DNA from: Ruminococcus sp.
Lineage (GTDB): Bacteria > Bacillota > Clostridia > Oscillospirales > Ruminococcaceae
Reading direction: 5' to 3'
DNA length: 64,000 nt
Assembly: GCA_021201755.1 (NCBI GenBank)
Contig: JAJQEI010000038.1
Coordinates: 21,740 to 85,739, forward strand
The notes below the pieces were generated by a model that was given only the letters and a program-made list of their open reading frames with translations, had not been told where the DNA came from and ran no database searches. Shown one piece after another: positions 7,567-16,718 of the stretch. Each line of letters opens with the position of its first letter. The first letter of the stretch is position 1. A program made the translations under genes and the position numbers.

Positions 7567-10218
7567 TAGAATTCCTCCTTTGTCTGTGAAGTCATAGTGG
7601 CATAAGCCTCACCGTAGTAGCTCTTTTGATAAAGTGTTTTGATTTCTGAAATCAGGGGATAGCGTGGGTTTGCACCGGTGCATTGGTCATCGAACGCCTG
7701 TTCGCTCATTTCGTCCAACGTTTTCAGAAAATCTTCTTCTGTAATGCCATAGTCACGAATCGTTTTCTTGATGCCAACAGCTGTTTTTAATGCTTCGATT
7801 TTTTGGATGAAATTTTCAAACACTTCTTCATCACTGCTACCTTTCACACCCACATAACGTGCACATTCGCAGTAGCGTGCCAGTGCGTTAGGATAAGGAT
7901 ATTGGGAGAATGTTCCCATTTTTTGCGGTGCTTCTGCACAATTGTAGCGCATCACATAGGTGATTAGCAGTGCGTTTGCTACACCGTGAGGAAGGTGGTG
8001 AAATGCGCCAAGTTTATGCGCCATAGAGTGGCATACGCCTAAAAATGCATTTGCAAACGCCATGCCCGCCATGGTGGAGGCGTTTGCCATCTTTTCTCTG
8101 GCAATTGGCGTATGTGCGCCATCTGTATAGCATTCTGGAAGGTAGGTGAAAATGTTCTTCAGTGCCTGTAATGCCATGCCATCAGTATAATCGGTTGCCA
8201 TAACAGAGGCATAGGCTTCAAGCGCATGAGTCATGGCATCGATGCCGGAAGCAGCAGTCAGACTTTTTGGCTGAGACATCATCAAATCGGTGTCTACAAT
8301 TGCCATATTGGGCATCAGCTGATAATCTGCCAAGGGATATTTCATGCCAGTCGACTCGTCTGTGATGACCGTAAAAGGGGTGACCTCCGAACCGGTGCCG
8401 GAGGAAGTAGGAACAGCAATAAAATACGCTTTTTCGCCCATTTCTGGAAAAGTATACGTCCGCTTTCGTATATCTGTAAAACGCATTGCCATATGGACAA
8501 AATCTGCGTCTGGATGTTCATAGAGTACCCACATGATTTTGGCTGCGTCCATTGCTGAACCACCGCCCATAGCAATAATGACGTCCGGCGAAAAAGAACG
8601 CATGATTTCTGCACCCTGTTTTGCGTTTTTTTAAGTGGGATCCGGTTGAACATCTGAAAAAATCCGATAGGTGATACCCATATCCTGTAGGCGATTCGTA
8701 ATCTGTGTCGTTGCGCCGGACTGGAACAAGAACTGATCAGTGACGAGAAACGCTCGTTTTCGATGAAGTACCGTTTGGATTTCCTTCAATGCCACCGGCA
8801 GACAGCCTTTTTTTAGATACACCTTTTGGGGTGTACGGAACCACAGCATATTCTCTCTCCTTTCTGCAACTGTTTTGATGTTCAGCAGATGTTTTACCCC
8901 TACATTTTCTGAAACGGAATTGCCGCCCCAAGAGCCACAGCCTAAGGTTAAGGATGGTGCCAGATTGAAATTGTACAAATCGCCAATACCACCGTGGGAA
9001 GATGGCGTATTGATGACAATTTGGCACGCTTTCATCTTATCGGCGAATGTGTTAATTTTTCCCGCTGGTGTATCTCGTCCACGTAAAGGGACGCTGTGTG
9101 TCCATAGCCACCGTCTCGAATGAGTTGGTCGCATATGTGATTGCTTGTGTGAAATCGTCTGCACGGTACATCGCCAGTACAGGTGACAGTTTTTCATGGG
9201 CGAATTCTTCACTGATGTGGACGTTTGACACTTCGCCGATTAGCACCTTTGTTTCATTCGGTACGGTGATATCGGAGAGCTGTGCAATTTTTGTGGCACA
9301 CTGTCCTACAATTTTACTGTTCAGCGAACCATTGATCAAAATGGTCTTGCGTACCTTTTCGGTTTTATCCGGATTTAGGAAATAACAACTACGCTTTTGG
9401 AATTCCGTTTTGACAGCATCGTAAATAGAAGTGTCTACAATGACGGATTGCTCTGATGCACAAATTATGCCGTTGTCGAACGTTTTGGAATGCACAATCG
9501 AGTTGACTGCCAGCGGAATGTCGGCAGAAGCGTCGATGACTGCTGGTGTGTTGCCAGCACCTACGCCTAGTGCCGGTTTCCCACTGGAATATGCTGCCCG
9601 TACCATGCCCGGACCGCCGGTGGCGAGAATCAAATCTGACTCCTGCATTAGGGTATTCGTCATCTCCAGCGACGGCACGTCAATCCAGCCGATGATATTT
9701 TCCGGTGCACCAGCCTTTACAGCAGCGTCTAACACGATTTTTGCCACTGCGATGGTACTTTTCGTTGCCCGAGGATGTGGAGAAATGAGAATGGCATTTC
9801 TTGTTTTGAGACAAATTAGCGATTTAAAAATTGCTGTAGAGGTAGGGTTTGTTGTGGGAATGACCGCTGCGATAACGCCGATTGGTTCGGCAATTTTCTG
9901 TGTTCCATAAGCATTGTCGGTTTCAATTACACCACAGGTTTTGGTGTCTTTGTAGGCGTTATAGATATATTCTGATGCAAAGCTATTCTTGATGACTTTG
10001 TCTTCCATGACACCCATGTCGGTTTCTTCCACTGCCATTTTAGCAAGGGAAATCCGTGCGTGATTTACTGCCAAGGCGGCGGCATGAAAAATAGCATCAA
10101 CCTGTTCTTGGGTATATGTGGCAAACTGCTCTTGTGCTTTTCGCACTTGTGCAAGTTTTTGTTCCAGTGCGGGAATACCATCTACCAGAGAACAACTGCC
10201 TACATTTGTATTTGTCAT
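7566..10218 (-). pseudogene. adhE: Bifunctional aldehyde-alcohol dehydrogenase AdhE, broken by two frameshifts and a stop
   Basis: Full-length adhE span (about 884 codons) starting at ATG 10218 with AAGGAG upstream. The N-terminal CoA-acylating aldehyde dehydrogenase half has GVIAAVIPTTNPTST and the catalytic Cys in GIICASEQSV. The C-terminal iron alcohol dehydrogenase half has GGGSAMDAAKIMW, the iron-ligand region HALEAYAS, and CHSMAHKLGAFHHLPHG. Three lesions lie in the middle. A 1-nt loss near 9120 shifts FETV away from GGYGHTASLYVDE. A 1-nt loss in an A-run near 9058 shifts again before NTFADKMK. A TAA at about 8634-8632 sits in PDPT-stop-KNAK between the halves. The enzyme normally converts acetyl-CoA to ethanol. 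No single frame could give a working fusion; a separate C-terminal product could start within 8603-7566. Confidence 0.92.
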
Positions 10219-10380
10219 AACATTTTTCTCCTTTTCTTGGATATCCAAGGGGTGAACAGAGAAATCGGGCATAGCAAAATCGGGGCTGGGCAGATTAAAA
10301 GTAAGTTAAGACTAACTATACATTCCTGTAAAACCATCTGTTAAATCATCTATATCCGAAACGACACCTCTTGTATTTTT

Positions 10381-10409
10381 ATTATACCATTTTTTTGTTC
10401 ATCCGTCAA
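10381..10409 (-). promoter_or_regulatory. adhE promoter
   Basis: Minus-strand TTGACG (10409-10404), 17-bp spacer, TATAAT (10386-10381). The leader is ~155 nt long. I looked for a Rex-type TTGTTAA palindrome and did not see a convincing one. Confidence 0.7.
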
Positions 10410-10481
10410 TTCTTTTTTGAGAAATCTTTGCGGTGGCTTTATGGTAGTGTGTGTTAAAAAATGAAAAATATACAGCGAGAA

Positions 10482-10514
10482 TTGACGAAAGCCGCAGGGA
10501 AACTCTGTTATAAT
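10482..10514 (+). promoter_or_regulatory. spoIIG-type promoter with long spacer and 0A-box-like site
   Basis: TTGACG (10482-10487) and TATAAT (10509-10514) are separated by 21 bp, too long for an ordinary sigma-A promoter. The Bacillus spoIIG promoter is known for a 22-bp spacer and activation by phosphorylated Spo0A bound near the -35. Here the -35 region reads TTGACGAAA, close to the 0A box TGTCGAA. Regulation by Spo0A is inferred. Confidence 0.6.
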
Positions 10515-10565
10515 AGAATCGGTGGGAATTTTCAAATATAATTCTTATCTTGCTCGGAAGCTATC

Positions 10566-11393
10566 ATGCAGACAATTTATCTGGATATTTTATTATTGGA
10601 AAGCTTTTATGTCAACTATTTTTTGCTGCGTGCAACGGGACGACTGACCCATACAAGGCTTCGCATTTGTCGGTGTGTCTTTGCGGCAGTTGTCAGCAGT
10701 TTATTTTCGTTGTTGCTGTTTCTGCCATCGTTGCCGATTGTCGTGCAGTGGCTTCTGAAGCTTGGCACGGCAGGTGTTACGGTGCTTCTGGCGTTTGGAC
10801 GCAGTCACGCACGGTTTGTACGATTTCGTCAAATATTGTGTTTTTTTTGCTGTAGTTTTCTCTTGGCTGGATTGCTTCTCGCAGTGTCCAGTCAAACGAA
10901 ACAGGGATTTGCTGCATGGGCGAATGGCTATTGGTATGTAGATTTTTCGATGTTGCAGCTAATCGTTATGACAGCACTGGCGTATCTAGCGTTGCACGGC
11001 TATCACAGGATACGAGGGCGATTGCACGTCGCAGAGACAGATTATCAGGTATATCTTCGCCTTGATGGACGTACGCTGGTTCTCTCTAGACTGGCGGACA
11101 CAGGAAATCGGTTGGAGGATTTCTTCTCCGGTTTGCTGGTGATTGTCTGTTCGGCTGAATCCTTAGCACAGTTGCAAAACGGTATGCCGATAGAAAAACT
11201 TCCACACTATCGAGTGATTCCGTGTGCAACAGTTACTTCAGAGGGGGTTATGCCATTATTTCGACCGGACGAAATCTGTATTCGGCAGATGACACAGAAC
11301 AAGTGCAAGCATATACATACGGTAGATGCCATGATTGGCATTGCCGGAACACAGAAAACGGCGATTTTTCACCCAAAACTCATTGGAAAATAG
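10566..11393 (+). CDS. spoIIGA: Sporulation sigma-E processing peptidase SpoIIGA
   Basis: A 275-aa protein with five hydrophobic helices in the N-terminal half (MQTIYLDILLLESFYVNYFL start) and a C-terminal aspartic-protease-like domain containing LADTGNRLEDFFSG, matching the D-T/S-G-N motif of SpoIIGA. It cleaves the pro-sequence of sigma-E in the mother cell after a signal from SpoIIR. The sigE gene follows 27 bp downstream, as in nearly all spore-formers. The start has a weak GGAAG site. The usual Pro after the second Asp is replaced (EDFF), a minor variation. Confidence 0.9.
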   Translation: MQTIYLDILLLESFYVNYFLLRATGRLTHTRLRICRCVFAAVVSSLFSLLLFLPSLPIVVQWLLKLGTAGVTVLLAFGRSHARFVRFRQILCFFCCSFLLAGLLLAVSSQTKQGFAAWANGYWYVDFSMLQLIVMTALAYLALHGYHRIRGRLHVAETDYQVYLRLDGRTLVLSRLADTGNRLEDFFSGLLVIVCSAESLAQLQNGMPIEKLPHYRVIPCATVTSEGVMPLFRPDEICIRQMTQNKCKHIHTVDAMIGIAGTQKTAIFHPKLIGK

Positions 11394-11420
11394 ATGAATA
11401 TTCAAAAGGAGAGAAAAGAT

Positions 11421-12137
11421 ATGCAAAGCGTACGAATTTCATTGCAGAGATTATTTCAACACATGAAGAAACAGTTTTTGACACCGTGCAGAGTGGATTA
11501 TATCAACGGGATGGACACTTTACCGCCACCGTTGACCAAAGAGGAGGAACAGGCAGTTTTTATAAAGCTGGCGGCGGGGGACACTGGGGCAAGGGAAACG
11601 CTGATAGTGCATAATTTGCGGTTTGTGGTATACATAGCCAGAAAATTTGAATCCTCCGGGTTGGGATTAGACGACTTAATTTCCATTGGAACCATTGGAC
11701 TGATTAAGGCAGTGGAGACGTTTTGTCCTGCGAAGAAAATAAAGCTTGCTATCTATGCGTCGCAGTGTATTGAAAATGAAATTCTAATGGTACTGCGAAA
11801 AAATGTTCAGATACGTGGTGAAATTTCTATCGATAAACCGCTGCGATCCGATTGGGACGCAGGCGAGTTATCGCTGTCCGATGTGTTGGGAACGGAGGAA
11901 GATATAGTGAGCAAGAATATCGAACAGGAAGCGGAACGAGAGATGCTGCGACTTGCTATATCAGAATTAGGTCAGCATGAGCGTGAAATTATGGAAATGC
12001 GATTTGGTTTGACCGGTGAACGAGAACAGACGCAAAAGGAGGTAGCAGAAGTTATTGGCATATCACAATCCTATATTTCACGTCTAGAAAAGAAAATCAT
12101 CCGCAAACTGCGGATGAGATTGGAAAAGATTTTGTAA
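11421..12137 (+). CDS. sigE: RNA polymerase sporulation sigma factor sigma-E
   Basis: A 238-aa sigma-70 family protein. I chose ATG 11421 because AAAGGAG lies 9 nt upstream. It has a pro-sequence of about 27 residues, then [10 protein letters not shown], region 2 ([33 protein letters not shown]), the DNA-melting segment and the typical [13 protein letters not shown]. Region 4 has a helix-turn-helix with [22 protein letters not shown]. It directs mother-cell gene expression early in sporulation. Several residues normally almost invariant differ ([21 protein letters not shown] rather than [21 protein letters not shown]), which suggests a diverged or relaxed copy. Confidence 0.93.
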   Translation: MQSVRISLQRLFQHMKKQFLTPCRVDYINGMDTLPPPLTKEEEQAVFIKLAAGDTGARETLIVHNLRFVVYIARKFESSGLGLDDLISIGTIGLIKAVETFCPAKKIKLAIYASQCIENEILMVLRKNVQIRGEISIDKPLRSDWDAGELSLSDVLGTEEDIVSKNIEQEAEREMLRLAISELGQHEREIMEMRFGLTGEREQTQKEVAEVIGISQSYISRLEKKIIRKLRMRLEKIL

Positions 12138-12165
12138 GGGATCGAAAAGCGATGAAAACATATTG

Positions 12166-12723
12166 TCAATTTGACACAACTCTATGGGTGGCTTTTCGTA
12201 TTGCAGCTGCGAGACCGAATGCGAGAACGAGGGAAATACCATCTTTTATGAGGTAGGGTGTGGATGCCAGTGCAAATGCTTGCAATGGCGAAGAGCCAGA
12301 GACCAGTGCGAATTGTATAACGCCGGTAATGTAACAAAGGGCGAGCCCAATGACACTACAAATTACGCAGAAAATTCGATTTTTTGCGCAGGGTGATTTG
12401 TACCAAATTTCACTGCCCAGTCCGCACAGAGTCGCTATGAATAGAAATCCCCAAAGGTAGCCGCCTGTGATGCCTATGAGTTTGGAAATACCACCGGTAA
12501 AATTTGCAAAAACAGGGATTCCTACTGCACCCAGTGCAAGGTAAACGACTATAGAAATGATACTACGCTTCCAGCCAAGGACGTAGGCAGACAGGGCAAC
12601 GGCAAATGTCTGGAGTGTGATGGGAATACCCCACGGTGTGGGAATGCTAATTTGGGACAATACCGCCAGAACAGCAGCAAAAAGTCCGATTTGTACCAGT
12701 GATAAAATGGATTTGTGTTGCAT
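12166..12723 (-). CDS. bioY: Biotin transporter substrate-binding subunit BioY
   Basis: A 185-aa integral membrane protein with six predicted helices and the BioY signatures PTPWGIPITLQTFAVALSA and GGYLWGFL. CGGAGG lies 9 nt upstream of the ATG. BioY is the S-component of ECF-type biotin uptake and works alone or with the shared energy-coupling module, which is not present here. Monocistronic, convergent with sigE, with a biotin-repressor-like operator over its promoter. Confidence 0.93.
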   Translation of the reverse strand: MQHKSILSLVQIGLFAAVLAVLSQISIPTPWGIPITLQTFAVALSAYVLGWKRSIISIVVYLALGAVGIPVFANFTGGISKLIGITGGYLWGFLFIATLCGLGSEIWYKSPCAKNRIFCVICSVIGLALCYITGVIQFALVSGSSPLQAFALASTPYLIKDGISLVLAFGLAAAIRKATHRVVSN

Positions 12724-12747
12724 AAGTAAAACCTCCGATAAATTCTA

Positions 12748-12782
12748 TTGTCAACCAGCTTTAAAAGAAATTTGGGTGACAA
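12748..12782 (-). promoter_or_regulatory. Probable BirA (biotin repressor) operator
   Basis: On the + strand TTGTCAACC and GGGTGACAA form an inverted repeat with one mismatch in nine and a 17-bp spacer. It lies just downstream of the bioY -10, over the expected start site. The half-site resembles the Firmicute BirA box (TTGTTAACC type), though the spacer is longer than the usual 13-16 bp. Confidence 0.6.
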
Positions 12783-12786
12783 ATAA

Positions 12787-12816
12787 ATTATACCACAAGA
12801 GGTGAAGAATTGTCAA
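12787..12816 (-). promoter_or_regulatory. bioY promoter
   Basis: Minus-strand TTGACA (12816-12811), 18-bp spacer, TATAAT (12792-12787). Confidence 0.75.
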
Positions 12817-12896
12817 GGGAAATTAGAAAAAATATTAGTAATTCTAAATATGAACGAATTAAGATTAAATTAAAATAAAAACATTTTAAAATTTAC

Positions 12897-12925
12897 TTGA
12901 CAGACGAAGAAGGTTGTGCTATAAT
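12897..12925 (+). promoter_or_regulatory. tRNA-Trp promoter
   Basis: TTGACA, 17-bp spacer, TATAAT, ending 33 bp before the tRNA. Confidence 0.8.
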
Positions 12926-12958
12926 AAATAATGTTGTAAGTCATACTTGTCGAAACGT

Positions 12959-13034
12959 AGGGGTATAGCTCAGCCGGTAGAGCAGCGGTCTCCAAAACCG
13001 CATGCCGAGGGTTCGATTCCTTCTGCCCCTGCCA
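12959..13034 (+). tRNA. tRNA-Trp (anticodon CCA)
   Basis: A 76-nt cloverleaf with acceptor AGGGGTA/TGCCCCT, D-arm AGCTCAGCCGGTAGAGC, anticodon stem CGGTC...ACCG around CCA, T-arm GAGGGTTCGATTCC and encoded CCA. Its presence with a standard anticodon gives no sign of altered stop-codon reading. Confidence 0.97.
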
Positions 13035-13052
13035 AAATAGTAAATTCAAAAA

Positions 13053-13097
13053 AAGCACGCAAACACGAAAAGACACGTGAATGTGTGTTTTTTTGTT
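13053..13097 (+). terminator. Terminator after tRNA-Trp
   Basis: An imperfect 15-bp stem (13053-13067 with 13076-13090, two mismatches, two G-T pairs) is followed by TTTTTTG. The stem is related, in inverted orientation, to the terminator at 13541-13585. Confidence 0.6.
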
Positions 13098-13262
13098 TTC
13101 TTTTTTTTACGTGAAAACGTTGTATTTACCATTGCATATACTGCTGAACAACTTACATAGGAGTATTGTGAAAAGCGAAAACATCACCTCGGCTAGTTGC
13201 TAATTAAGTCAGGAAAACTGTCCCCCTAAGTGCTTTTTGGAAAAAAAAGTTTGAAAACAGAC

Positions 13263-13430
13263 TTGACAGCCACCTAAAAAGATGGTGTAATAATATTGTA
13301 ATCAAGGTAAGCCCTCAAGCTAATCACCGCCCTCGGTGTCACCTTGGACGAGCTTTGCAAGGATGAAACGGAATAGCCTTTTGCATCTTCAACCGTTAAA
13401 AGTGAACTGACTCCAAAAATTAGATAACTT
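13263..13430 (+). ncRNA. Candidate structured non-coding RNA with its own promoter
   Basis: No gene is seen between tRNA-Trp and tRNA-Ser. TTGACA (13263-13268), 17-bp spacer and TGTAAT (13286-13291) make a good promoter. Just after it, CAAGGT (13303-13308) pairs with ACCTTG (13341-13346), enclosing the hairpin CACCG-CCCT-CGGTG (13325-13338). CAAGCT (13315-13320) could pair with AGCTTTG (from 13351), giving a pseudoknot. A third hairpin uses GCAAGG and CCTTTTGC. The 3' end is not clear. I could not match it to 6S RNA, SRP RNA or a known riboswitch by eye. Confidence 0.35.
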
Positions 13431-13540
13431 AAAAAATTTTATTGTACTCTTGGTCGTATTTAGTTTTAATGATGTTATGAAAATTCCCCTAAAGTGTGAT
13501 AAAATGTGGAGCAAAATCGAGGAGTTCGAAAATTTGGGTA

Positions 13541-13585
13541 CAAAAAACACACATTCACGTTATTTTGACGTGTTTGTGTGTCTTT
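13541..13585 (-). terminator. Terminator of the tRNA-Leu/tRNA-Ser unit
   Basis: 13547-13560 pairs with 13568-13581 (12 of 14 bp). On the minus strand the stem runs into TTTTTTG. Confidence 0.65.
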
Positions 13586-13600
13586 TTGAAATTTTAGCTT

Positions 13601-13692
13601 TGGCGGACAGGGAGGGATTCGAACCCTCGATACGCTATTAACGTATACACGAGTTCCAGTCGTGCGCCTTAGACCAGCTCAACCACCTGTCC
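13601..13692 (-). tRNA. tRNA-Ser (anticodon GGA)
   Basis: A class II tRNA of 92 nt including encoded CCA. Acceptor GGACAGG/CCTGTCC, anticodon loop CTGGAAC, long variable arm, T-arm GAGGGTTCGAATCCCTC. Co-transcribed with the tRNA-Leu upstream. Confidence 0.95.
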
Positions 13693-13781
13693 TTTTAGAC
13701 ATTAAAAAATATGAAGCCATGAACAAGAGACATAACATCTCAAAATCCAATTATCTAACTTTTTTGCTTCCTGTGAGGAAG

Positions 13782-13864
13782 TGGTGCGAGTAACGGGACT
13801 TGAACCCGTACGCCGAAGCACACGCCCCTCAAACGTGCCTGTCTGCCAGTTCCAGCACACTCGC
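13782..13864 (-). tRNA. tRNA-Leu (anticodon GAG)
   Basis: An 83-nt class II tRNA with encoded CCA. Acceptor starts GCGAGT, the anticodon loop TTGAGGG contains GAG, a variable arm is present, and the T-arm has GGTTCAAGTCC. First gene of the two-tRNA unit. Confidence 0.93.
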
Positions 13865-13891
13865 TTCTCGTTTTTATCAGTCAACTTTTTT

Positions 13892-13920
13892 ATTATATCA
13901 AAGACTATCGATAATGTCAA
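13892..13920 (-). promoter_or_regulatory. Promoter of the tRNA-Leu/tRNA-Ser unit
   Basis: Minus-strand TTGACA (13920-13915), 17-bp spacer, TATAAT (13897-13892). Confidence 0.8.
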
Positions 13921-14116
13921 GCTTTTTTGTTAAATTCATTTGTAAATATATTTTGAATTAAATTTTATTTTAAACAATTTGACATACGCTTGAAAAGAAA
14001 ACGCTTTTTGGAAAGAGTTGCATACTGTAGAATTTTATACACCAAAGAAAACAATTACAATTATATTACAATTGGATGACAAACTAATAAAACATTGCAT
14101 CGTGTAACGAAATTCC

Positions 14117-14145
14117 TTGACTTTTTTTGATACTTATGGTATAAT
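14117..14145 (+). promoter_or_regulatory. Promoter of the zinc-ribbon signalling island
   Basis: TTGACT, 17-bp spacer, TATAAT. It leaves a ~160-nt leader before the first gene. I saw no other promoter this strong on the + strand until after the island, though weaker ones inside cannot be excluded. 13921-14116 is AT-rich with nothing else recognisable. Confidence 0.7.
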
Positions 14146-14312
14146 TTAACTGGCTATATTGAAAAAAGTATATGCAGAAATCCGATTCTTTTTGGACAAT
14201 CTGACGAGATTTGTTAAAGAACAAAATGCAATTTTAATTGTATTCTGCAATTACTTCGATAAATTTATGCTTTATTTTACAACGTTGATACATGTTAGGG
14301 AGGAATTTTGCT

Positions 14313-15173
14313 ATGATTTGCAAGAACTGTGGGAATGAGTTTAACAAAGGGGTATTTTGTCCGGCTTGTGGTGCAAACAATGCCGATCAGAATACTGCTG
14401 CAAATGGGAATGTTGGTGGATTTGGTGGTTTACAGAATCCAAATCAGGGTTTTCAGAACCCGAATCAGGGATTTCAAAATCCAAATCCGATCTATCCGAA
14501 TCCGGGATACCAAAATCCAAATCCTATACCGCCGGTGACACCTGTGAAGAAAAAGCGGAAAACGCCGCAGATTCTGGCACTTTTGGCGATTCTGTTGGTT
14601 ATTGTGATTGTGATTGCTTTGATTCCGCTACTCTTTACAAGCGCAAAGGCTAAAACGAAGCGAGTTATGAAAAATTATATGAATGCGTTGGAGAGCGGCG
14701 ATACGGACGAGTTATTTGAATGTTCTGTTCTGGCGATTGATGATTTGGATCAATTGCTGTTAGACAATGGTGTGGACACGAAGCTGTACATTGAGTCGGG
14801 TTATGACGATATTTTCTATGCTATGGAAGATATTTATGGAGAGGACGTTACGTATTCGTACAATATTTCCTGTTTTGAAGAAATTACAATCGATGCAATT
14901 GTTCGCCAAATGCAGTTATATGCTTATTTGATGGATGAGAGCTATTATACGAGTTACAATGCAGTTTCCGGCGTGCTGGAAGATTATGAGGAAGAGTATG
15001 GCATTGAGGCTATCTACATGGTGGTTGCGGAAGTGACAATAGAAGGTAATGATGAAGAATGCACGATGCCGTAGAATTTTATCGTTGTTAATGTAGATGG
15101 TGTGTACTATCTTGCAGAAATGAACAGTGGCCTTTTCAATACGGCAACAGAAGAACTGGCAGATATGATGTAA
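14313..15173 (+). pseudogene. Zinc-ribbon single-pass membrane protein, interrupted by TAG
   Basis: Start chosen at ATG 14313, with AGGGAGG ten bases upstream and the zinc ribbon MICKNCGNEF...FCPACG at the N-terminus. Then follow Asn/Pro/Gly repeats of the unit NPNQGFQ, a basic patch KKKRKTP, one membrane helix (about 90-112) and an extracellular domain of ~160 residues with LMDESYYTSYNAVSGVLEDYEEEY. That domain resembles the small stress- or lipoprotein-like domains of other zinc-ribbon membrane proteins, but I cannot name it. An in-frame TAG (15072-15074) cuts 33 codons from the end; the rest (NFIVVNVDGVYYLAEMNSG) stays open to TAA at 15173. First gene of the island. Confidence 0.75.
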
Positions 15174-15231
15174 CACAAAACGAAAAAATGTGGTTATACA
15201 TATAATATAACTTTCAGCGGAAAGGAGTAAA

Positions 15232-16182
15232 ATGAAAATGAAAGAAACATATGAAACGTTTGTGCAGTGTCCTGTCTGTGGGGCACCACTGGACAACGGC
15301 GATGTCTTTTGTATTCGGTGTGGTGCATCTGTTGCAGGCGTGTTTGCTGCGGGTGGCGGGCTGACCTGTACTAACTGTGGTGCTGCATTAGAACCCGGTA
15401 CTTCGTTTTGTATCTAATGCGGTGCACCTGCACCCACACCGGAAATGGTAGGCGCACCGATGACAGGTTTGTCGTCGGTAATCGGCGGATCGGTTTATTC
15501 GAATTGTGGTGCAGTGTTAGAGCCTGATGCATCGTTCTGTATTGGCTGTGGTATGCCGGTAACGTCTGTGCTACCGGAATCAAATCCGATGGATCATATG
15601 GCACCGTCATTTGGCGTTTGTACGACTTGTGGTGCACCAATAGACAAAGATGCGGCATTTTGTATCGCTTGTGGTACACCTGTTTCGCATGGGATGGATG
15701 GTATAGGAAACGCTGATACAGAGGAAACGCCGGTATTTACTGGTAGAATTTGTAGTTGCGGTATGGAGCTGGATGCCGATACGAAGTTCTGTACACGTTG
15801 TGGGAAAGCGGTTGAGCCTATAGAAACATTTGGAATGCACCCTTGTGCCAATTGTGGTGAACTGGTAGGAGCTACGGTGACGCTTTGTCCGTTTTGCGGC
15901 AGACCAACGGACAATAGTGAACTATCCAATTGTCCAAATTGCGGTGCAATTGTCTATCCCGACAGTATGACCTGTGGAGTATGTGGGCAGTTTCTGGGCG
16001 AATCGGTAGCACCGCCATCTGATACTTCACCTACTTCGGAAACGTTTACCCATGTAACACCAGATACAATAAGCGGCGGTCTTGTTATCAACGTGAAGAA
16101 TAAGCCGGACAAGCCACCGGCTTCACCAGCTACGGTTCGTGCGAAAAAAAATTTCAAAAGCACAAGCGACTTTGACGTTTGA
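15232..16182 (+). pseudogene. Soluble protein with seven zinc ribbons and DFDV tail, interrupted by TAA
   Basis: A 316-codon frame with AAAGGAG upstream. It is made of about seven CxxC...CxxC zinc ribbons in series, most of the form CTNCGAALEPGTSFCIxCG, with no membrane helix. One repeat unit is broken by TAA (15415-15417), exactly between the two Cys of its second knuckle (FCI-stop-CGAP), so the frame is clearly meant to read through. The protein ends KNFKSTSDFDV; the next gene and the kinase gene share this tail. Zinc-ribbon strings are usually protein- or nucleic-acid-binding scaffolds. Placed before the vWA/phosphatase/kinase genes, it is likely an adaptor or kinase substrate. Confidence 0.75.
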
Positions 16183-16199
16183 TGATTTGAGGGTTTCTA

Positions 16200-16634
16200 A
16201 TGGAGAAAAACGATAACATATGTTCGTATTGTGGCAGCCTTTTATCCAGCGACGGTGTTTGTGCGAAATGTGGACAGGGAAAGCTCATATATGGAGGAGC
16301 TTCTCATAAAAAAGATGCGTATTTAGGAAAGCTTACATTGAGTGAGGCATTTTCTTTTGAAAAAAATGTGAGTGCAGATGCCGAAAATGCACCGTATAAC
16401 TGTTTCTCCTGTGGCTATCCCATAAAATCAGGTGCGATTTTTTGTCCTCACTGTGGCACAGTGTTTGGCGCTGATAAGATCAGTGACAAGAATGGCAGAA
16501 TCAAAGAGGAGGATGATATCGTATCTTCTTCTGTGTTCTTGGTTGATCCAAGTCAAATGTCACAGACCACAAGAAAAGAGGATGCAGTTTCATCGAATGA
16601 GAAATTTCGTGTGCTGCAAGATTTTGACGTTTGA
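16200..16634 (+). CDS. Soluble protein with two zinc ribbons and DFDV tail
   Basis: A 144-aa intact protein, 17 bp after the previous gene, with GAGGG upstream. Two zinc ribbons (ICSYCGSLL...VCAKCG near the N-terminus and FSCGYPIKSGAIFCPHCG near residue 70) are joined by a Ser/Lys-rich linker. The second half is polar and probably disordered, with RKEDAVSSNEKFRVLQDFDV at the end. The last four residues match the previous protein. No membrane helix. Likely a second adaptor or substrate of the kinase/phosphatase pair; function otherwise unknown. Confidence 0.8.
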   Translation: MEKNDNICSYCGSLLSSDGVCAKCGQGKLIYGGASHKKDAYLGKLTLSEAFSFEKNVSADAENAPYNCFSCGYPIKSGAIFCPHCGTVFGADKISDKNGRIKEEDDIVSSSVFLVDPSQMSQTTRKEDAVSSNEKFRVLQDFDV

Positions 16635-16718
16635 TGGAATTGTATCAAAATGTATCATGTGTATGCGAAATTGTATAGAAATTATATAAAATTTTATAGT
16701 AGAAAGAGGAAATGAAAA

